Source of the DNA: an uncultured Lachnospiraceae bacterium
GTDB taxonomy: Bacteria > Bacillota > Clostridia > Lachnospirales > Lachnospiraceae
Direction of reading: 5' to 3'
DNA length: 8,518 bases
Assembly (NCBI GenBank): GCA_910577735.1
Contig: CAJTOO010000060.1
Coordinates: forward strand, 1-8,518
Both the position numbers and the translations under genes were made by a program. Numbering within the stretch: the stretch's first letter is position 1; each line of letters opens with the position of its first letter. Shown here one piece after another: positions 6,136-8,518 of the stretch. A model generated the notes under the pieces. It searched no databases, was not told the DNA's origin, and worked only from the letters and a program-made list of their open reading frames with translations.

Positions 6136-6174
6136 TGCTGAACGACGGCAAAAGAAAAAAGCCGTCGTTCAGCA
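6136..6174. terminator. Strong perfect hairpin after the GNAT gene; probable terminator
   Basis: TGCTGAACGACGGC (6136-6149) and GCCGTCGTTCAGCA (6161-6174) form a perfect 14-bp GC-rich stem with the purine loop AAAAGAAAAAA. It begins 18 bp after the GNAT stop codon. A clear T tract does not follow on either strand, so it is not a canonical intrinsic terminator; it may act as a 3'-end stabiliser or a less efficient terminator. Confidence 0.5.
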
Positions 6175-6200
6175 ACCCTTATTCCATGTCTCTATTTTAC

Positions 6201-6267
6201 AAAGTGCATTTTCCTAATCAAAAAGCGCATTGCGTGAAAAGCCCGGCAAAAAATAGAATGATATAAT
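6201..6267 (+). promoter_or_regulatory. Promoter and putative AraC binding repeats
   Basis: AAAGTGCATT (6201-6210) and AAAGCGCATT (6222-6231) are direct repeats differing at one base and spaced 21 bp apart, about two helical turns, as AraC-family sites often are. The second overlaps a -35 candidate TTGCGT (6230-6235), which lies 18 bp before TAGAAT (6254-6259). A second -10-like TATAAT lies at 6262-6267. This fits autoregulation by the AraC protein encoded next, by inference only. Confidence 0.5.
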
Positions 6268-6295
6268 TTGAACATCAAATATAGGAGGTGCCGCA

Positions 6296-7225
6296 ATGCA
6301 CGCATATGAAGCAATCGAACAATCCTTGACTTTTATCGAGGAACACCTGACAAAAGAAATTTCAATGGAAGAACTGGCAAATACTGTCGGTCTGTCCACC
6401 TTTTATTTTCAGCGCTTGTTCAAGCGGCTGGTAAATAAACCGGTTCAGGAATATGTGAAACTCCGCCGTTTGGCAAAGGTTATTGAAAATCTGAAAAGTA
6501 CCGAACAGAGGATTCTTGACGTTGCCTTGGACTATGGTTTTTCAAGCCATGCGAATTTTACACGGGCCTTCAAGGAAACGTATGGGATTACGCCTGAAAG
6601 CTACAGGAGGGATTTACCAATGCTCAATACATTCGACAAACCGGAAGTTTCTATGAATTACGTTTTGGTAGACGAAGGGGTTCCGCTAGTGGTAGGAAAT
6701 ATCGTCTTGGAAATCCAGAGAAAGACATTGGAAAAACCGGAAATTTATCTCGGCTTAGAAACGGAAGTTCGCATTTCTGAACAAATGCCGGTTGGTGAAA
6801 GCACAGGTGTAGATGTGCCAGGACAGCTTTGGAAGCGTTATCATATGGAGAAGGCTTCAATCGCAGCCAATCTAAATACTGCTGTAGAAATGGGAATGTC
6901 CCATGCGGAAGGTACTGCACAAAACCTTTTCACTTATTTTGCAGGCGGCCTTGTTCAAAATAATCCGGACCGGCTGCAAGACGGTTTTGTTAAGAGAGAA
7001 CTCTCGGCAGGAGAATACATCGTTTGCAGAGTCGAAGCAGAAAATTTTGAGGATTTGGTAACGGTCGCTTTAGATCAGGCCAGCAAATACCTTTTTGATA
7101 TATGGCTGCCTCATCACAACTTAACCACGGAGCCCTTTTCGGCAGAAAAGTATTACCGTGACTTGGAGGGTATGGCCTGTATGGAAATTTGGGTTAAGCC
7201 CCTGCCGCTGAAAAATAAAAGCTAA
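6296..7225 (+). CDS. AraC-family regulator with GyrI-like effector domain (Rob-like)
   Basis: A 309-residue one-component regulator. The N-terminal AraC DNA-binding domain (about 8-106) has both helix-turn-helix units: MEELANTVGLSTFYFQRLFK (24-43) and ILDVALDYGFSSHANFTRAF (73-92), ending in YGITPESYRR. Residues about 118-304 form a GyrI-like ligand-binding domain. This order, DNA-binding domain first, is that of E. coli Rob; most AraC proteins have it last. AGGAGGTG (6283-6290) is close to the ideal ribosome binding site for the ATG at 6296. The DUF3788 gene follows 10 bp after the stop, so they share an operon. Upstream direct repeats suggest autoregulation. The inducer is unknown but probably a small organic molecule. 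Confidence 0.9.
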   Translation: MHAYEAIEQSLTFIEEHLTKEISMEELANTVGLSTFYFQRLFKRLVNKPVQEYVKLRRLAKVIENLKSTEQRILDVALDYGFSSHANFTRAFKETYGITPESYRRDLPMLNTFDKPEVSMNYVLVDEGVPLVVGNIVLEIQRKTLEKPEIYLGLETEVRISEQMPVGESTGVDVPGQLWKRYHMEKASIAANLNTAVEMGMSHAEGTAQNLFTYFAGGLVQNNPDRLQDGFVKRELSAGEYIVCRVEAENFEDLVTVALDQASKYLFDIWLPHHNLTTEPFSAEKYYRDLEGMACMEIWVKPLPLKNKS

Positions 7226-7235
7226 GGAGGAATTT

Positions 7236-7667
7236 ATGATGGATTGGAATGCGCTATATTCAAATGAACAACCTCCATCACTGGAGCAAGTCACGGAATA
7301 CATTAACAATCCGTTATGGACAGATTTTAATAACCATATCCAGTCCACCTATCGGATCAGGCCCTGCATGGAACACAGCCGCTGTTCCATGCAGGCAGGC
7401 TGGAATATTAAGTATAAAAAAGGTGGAAAGTCTCTTTGTACGCTCTATCCGATGCAAGGCTATTTTATCGTTCTCGTGGTTGTAGGAAGTCGTGAACTTA
7501 CGGAGGCAGAGTTTCTTATGCCGCAATGTTCCGACTATGTGCAGACAGTATTCAAAAACACGAAAATCGGTAATGGACAGAAATGGTTGATGCTGGATGT
7601 AAGGGATAGAGGGATTATGGATGATGTATTTAGCCTCATCAATCTCAGAAAGCATATACCGTCATAA
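7236..7667 (+). CDS. DUF3788 family protein
   Basis: A 143-residue soluble protein resembling the DUF3788 family. Recognised features are an N-terminal DWNALYSNEQPPSLEQVTEYINNPLW, the core CSMQAGWNIKYKKGGKSLCTLYP (50-72), a hydrophobic strand YFIVLVVVGSRELTEAE (76-92) and the end GNGQKWLMLDVRD (112-124). The function of the family is not known. AAGGAGG (7224-7230) serves either ATG 7236 or ATG 7239; the second gives more usual spacing, so the first methionine may not be used. It sits directly behind the AraC/GyrI gene, so it is probably the response gene or a ligand-related partner of that regulator. A perfect 13-bp inverted repeat (7363-7395) lies in codons 43-53. Confidence 0.8.
   Translation: MMDWNALYSNEQPPSLEQVTEYINNPLWTDFNNHIQSTYRIRPCMEHSRCSMQAGWNIKYKKGGKSLCTLYPMQGYFIVLVVVGSRELTEAEFLMPQCSDYVQTVFKNTKIGNGQKWLMLDVRDRGIMDDVFSLINLRKHIPS
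7363..7395. repeat. Perfect 13-bp inverted repeat inside the DUF3788 gene
   Basis: CCTGCATGGAACA (7363-7375) and TGTTCCATGCAGG (7383-7395) are exact reverse complements around a 7-nt loop, CAGCCGC. The repeat encodes residues 43-53 (PCMEHSRCSMQ). Such a long perfect hairpin in coding sequence is unusual and may slow translation, affect mRNA decay, or be the product of template-switch repair. Confidence 0.85.
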
Positions 7668-7786
7668 CAGGAAAGGAAAACACAATATTCGACAAATACC
7701 CATACTGACGGAGGGGGTGATGACATGGGAAATTAGCTGTATTTGATATATCTGAACCGGGCAGTATAATTGCAGAAAAGCTGCTC

Positions 7787-8230
7787 ATGCTGTTAAGCGC
7801 CCGTCAGCGTCAGGAATTGTTAAACTATCTTTTCCATTCCCAAAAACAACAAAATAATCTGGCCGACAGTCCATGCGTCATTTCCGAAACTTATAAAGTG
7901 CAAACAGTTATTGATGAACCGTTTACAGAGATTCAAGTGGACGATTTATATTTCTGCCAAGAACAACGGCTTGTATGCATTAGCGAGCAGGTAATTGAAT
8001 TAACCGCTAAAGAATTTGACATTCTTGCTTTGTTAATTACTCACCCGAAACGGGTATTTACTTATGAGCTGATTATGGAATTGGTCTGGAATGAGGATTA
8101 TTCCTACTACTCCCGGAAGGCAGTCAATAATCATGTAAGCAATTTGCGGAAGAAGCTGAAAGTTACGCAGGATTCCCCGGACTACATCAAAAGCGTTGTT
8201 GGCATTGGTTATAAATTTGATGTGCCGTAA
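7787..8230 (+). CDS. Receiver-less OmpR/PhoB-type winged-helix protein; 5' end probably frameshifted
   Basis: From ATG 7787 this is 147 residues. Residues about 48-145 are a complete Trans_reg_C winged helix: IELTAKEFDILALLITHPKRVFTYELIMELVW, then AVNNHVSNLRKKL and YIKSVVGIGYKF. There is no receiver domain, which full response regulators (about 230 residues) carry. ATG 7787 has no good ribosome binding site. The same frame is open back to 7724 and reads GKLAVFDISEPGSIIAEKLL, which looks coding. A strong site, GGAGGGGGTG (7710-7719), sits 5 bp before ATG 7725, but that ATG hits a stop after three codons (ATG GGA AAT TAG). One extra A in the GGGAAATT run would join ATG 7725 to this frame and give about 168 residues. 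So either a single-base deletion damaged the start, or translation begins at 7787. The gene follows DUF3788 with no clear terminator between. Confidence 0.75.
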   Translation: MLLSARQRQELLNYLFHSQKQQNNLADSPCVISETYKVQTVIDEPFTEIQVDDLYFCQEQRLVCISEQVIELTAKEFDILALLITHPKRVFTYELIMELVWNEDYSYYSRKAVNNHVSNLRKKLKVTQDSPDYIKSVVGIGYKFDVP

Positions 8231-8338
8231 TTTAAACTATGAAATCAGACGGCAGTTGAATGTGTTTAAGGTGTGGCTGCCGTAGCTATCTGCTTCGCTT
8301 AATGTAGGTAATCGTCAAGATTAGAAGTAAGCTCCCTT

Positions 8339-8405
8339 GCCGATTATCTGTAATTATGCTACCATCGGCTGATAATTTGATAGCATTTTTGCGCATAATA
8401 AAGAT
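8339..8405 (+). promoter_or_regulatory. Leader before vanR-like gene with competing hairpins
   Basis: The 205 bp between the winged-helix gene and the response regulator hold no gene. ACGGCAG/CTGCCGT (8249-8283) forms a hairpin with a 21-nt loop and no T tract. Further on, ATGCTA (8356-8361) can pair with TAGCAT (8381-8386) before TTTT, like a weak terminator. ATTATC (8343-8348) with GATAAT (8371-8376), or CCGAT (8340-8344) with ATCGG (8364-8368), are competing pairings. A weak promoter TTGATA (8377-8382), 16 bp, TAAAGA (8399-8404) overlaps the same region. Confidence 0.3.
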
Positions 8406-8435
8406 AGATTGATCGAAGCAGTAAGGAGTAATGCA

Positions 8436-8518
8436 ATGAATGAAAAAATTTTAGTGGGTGATGACGAAAAAGAGTTGGCTGATTTAGTGGAAGTCTATCT
8501 GAAAAACGATGGATATAC
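8436..8518 (+). CDS. VanR-like response regulator, 5' end only (cut by window)
   Basis: The first 27 complete codons read MNEKILVGDDEKELADLVEV and continue with YLKNDGY, the start of an OmpR-family receiver domain closely resembling the VanR regulators of vancomycin-resistance two-component systems. The acidic pocket residues D9 and D10 are present; the phospho-accepting Asp near position 53 lies beyond the window. The first strand reads ILVGDDE where ILVVDDE is usual, so G8 is odd. AAGGAG (8423-8428) lies 7 bp before ATG 8436; ATG 8431 hits a stop two codons later and is rejected. A VanS-like kinase gene would be expected next. Whether van ligase genes follow cannot be seen, since VanR-like proteins also occur without them. 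Confidence 0.8.
   Translation, partial: MNEKILVGDDEKELADLVEVYLKNDGY

Noticed and set aside
7314..7655. Reverse-strand frame of 113 residues opposite the DUF3788 gene
   Set aside because: Antisense shadow; the + strand frame has a strong ribosome binding site, operon position and family similarity.
7720..7746. Eight-codon leader peptide (ATG ACA TGG ... TGA) before the winged-helix gene
   Set aside because: It could be a regulatory leader, but a frameshifted gene start explains the ribosome binding site and the open upstream frame more simply.

Overview
The window looks like accessory DNA from a low-to-mid GC gut Firmicute of class Clostridia (Lachnospiraceae or Oscillospiraceae-like). The reasons are strong AGGAGG-type ribosome binding sites, sigma-A promoters, Rho-independent terminators and the protein families present. 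The left part is the mobilization region of an integrative conjugative or mobilizable element. The rest is a cargo-like run of small regulator-plus-effector operons, ending in the first 83 bases of a VanR-type response regulator. All genes are on the + strand.

Region 1 (1-1815): two tandem terminators, then a hairpin-rich segment that could be an oriT, then one 528-residue ORF. That ORF is a MobC accessory protein joined in frame to a MobP-type relaxase that has lost about its first 40 residues, including the catalytic-tyrosine segment. The HxDxxHxHNH metal motif is kept. The element may therefore be unable to nick its own DNA.

Region 2 (1816-3628): a visibly more AT-rich two-gene operon. 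It encodes a DUF2268-type putative zinc protease and, overlapping it by 11 bp, a MerR regulator with a TipAS drug-binding domain. It starts from a textbook MerR promoter (TTGACT, 19-bp spacer, TAGAAT) with a dyad in the spacer, so autoregulation is likely.

Region 3 (3629-4093): a 465-bp non-coding stretch. It has a weak terminator, a compact array of five successive hairpins (3804-3937) and a strong constitutive promoter. The array shares short motifs with the candidate oriT of region 1.

Region 4 (4094-6117): a BmrR-like MerR regulator with a GyrI-like ligand domain and its own terminator. Next is a promoter with a perfect 7-bp-arm palindrome in a 19-bp spacer, driving a TrmO/TsaA-family methyltransferase and a RimJ/RimL-like GNAT acetyltransferase. 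The MerR protein is the obvious candidate to control this pair.

Region 5 (6118-8230): an AraC/Rob-like regulator with a GyrI-like domain, a DUF3788 protein, and a receiver-less OmpR/PhoB-type winged-helix protein whose 5' end appears frameshifted. Direct repeats upstream suggest AraC autoregulation.

Region 6 (8231-8518): a 205-bp leader with mutually exclusive hairpins, then the start of a VanR-like response regulator cut by the window edge.

Overall this is a mobile-element backbone with a damaged relaxase, carrying several one-component small-molecule-sensing switches, each next to its probable target operon. No CRISPR array, tRNA, rRNA, integrase or transposase gene was seen.
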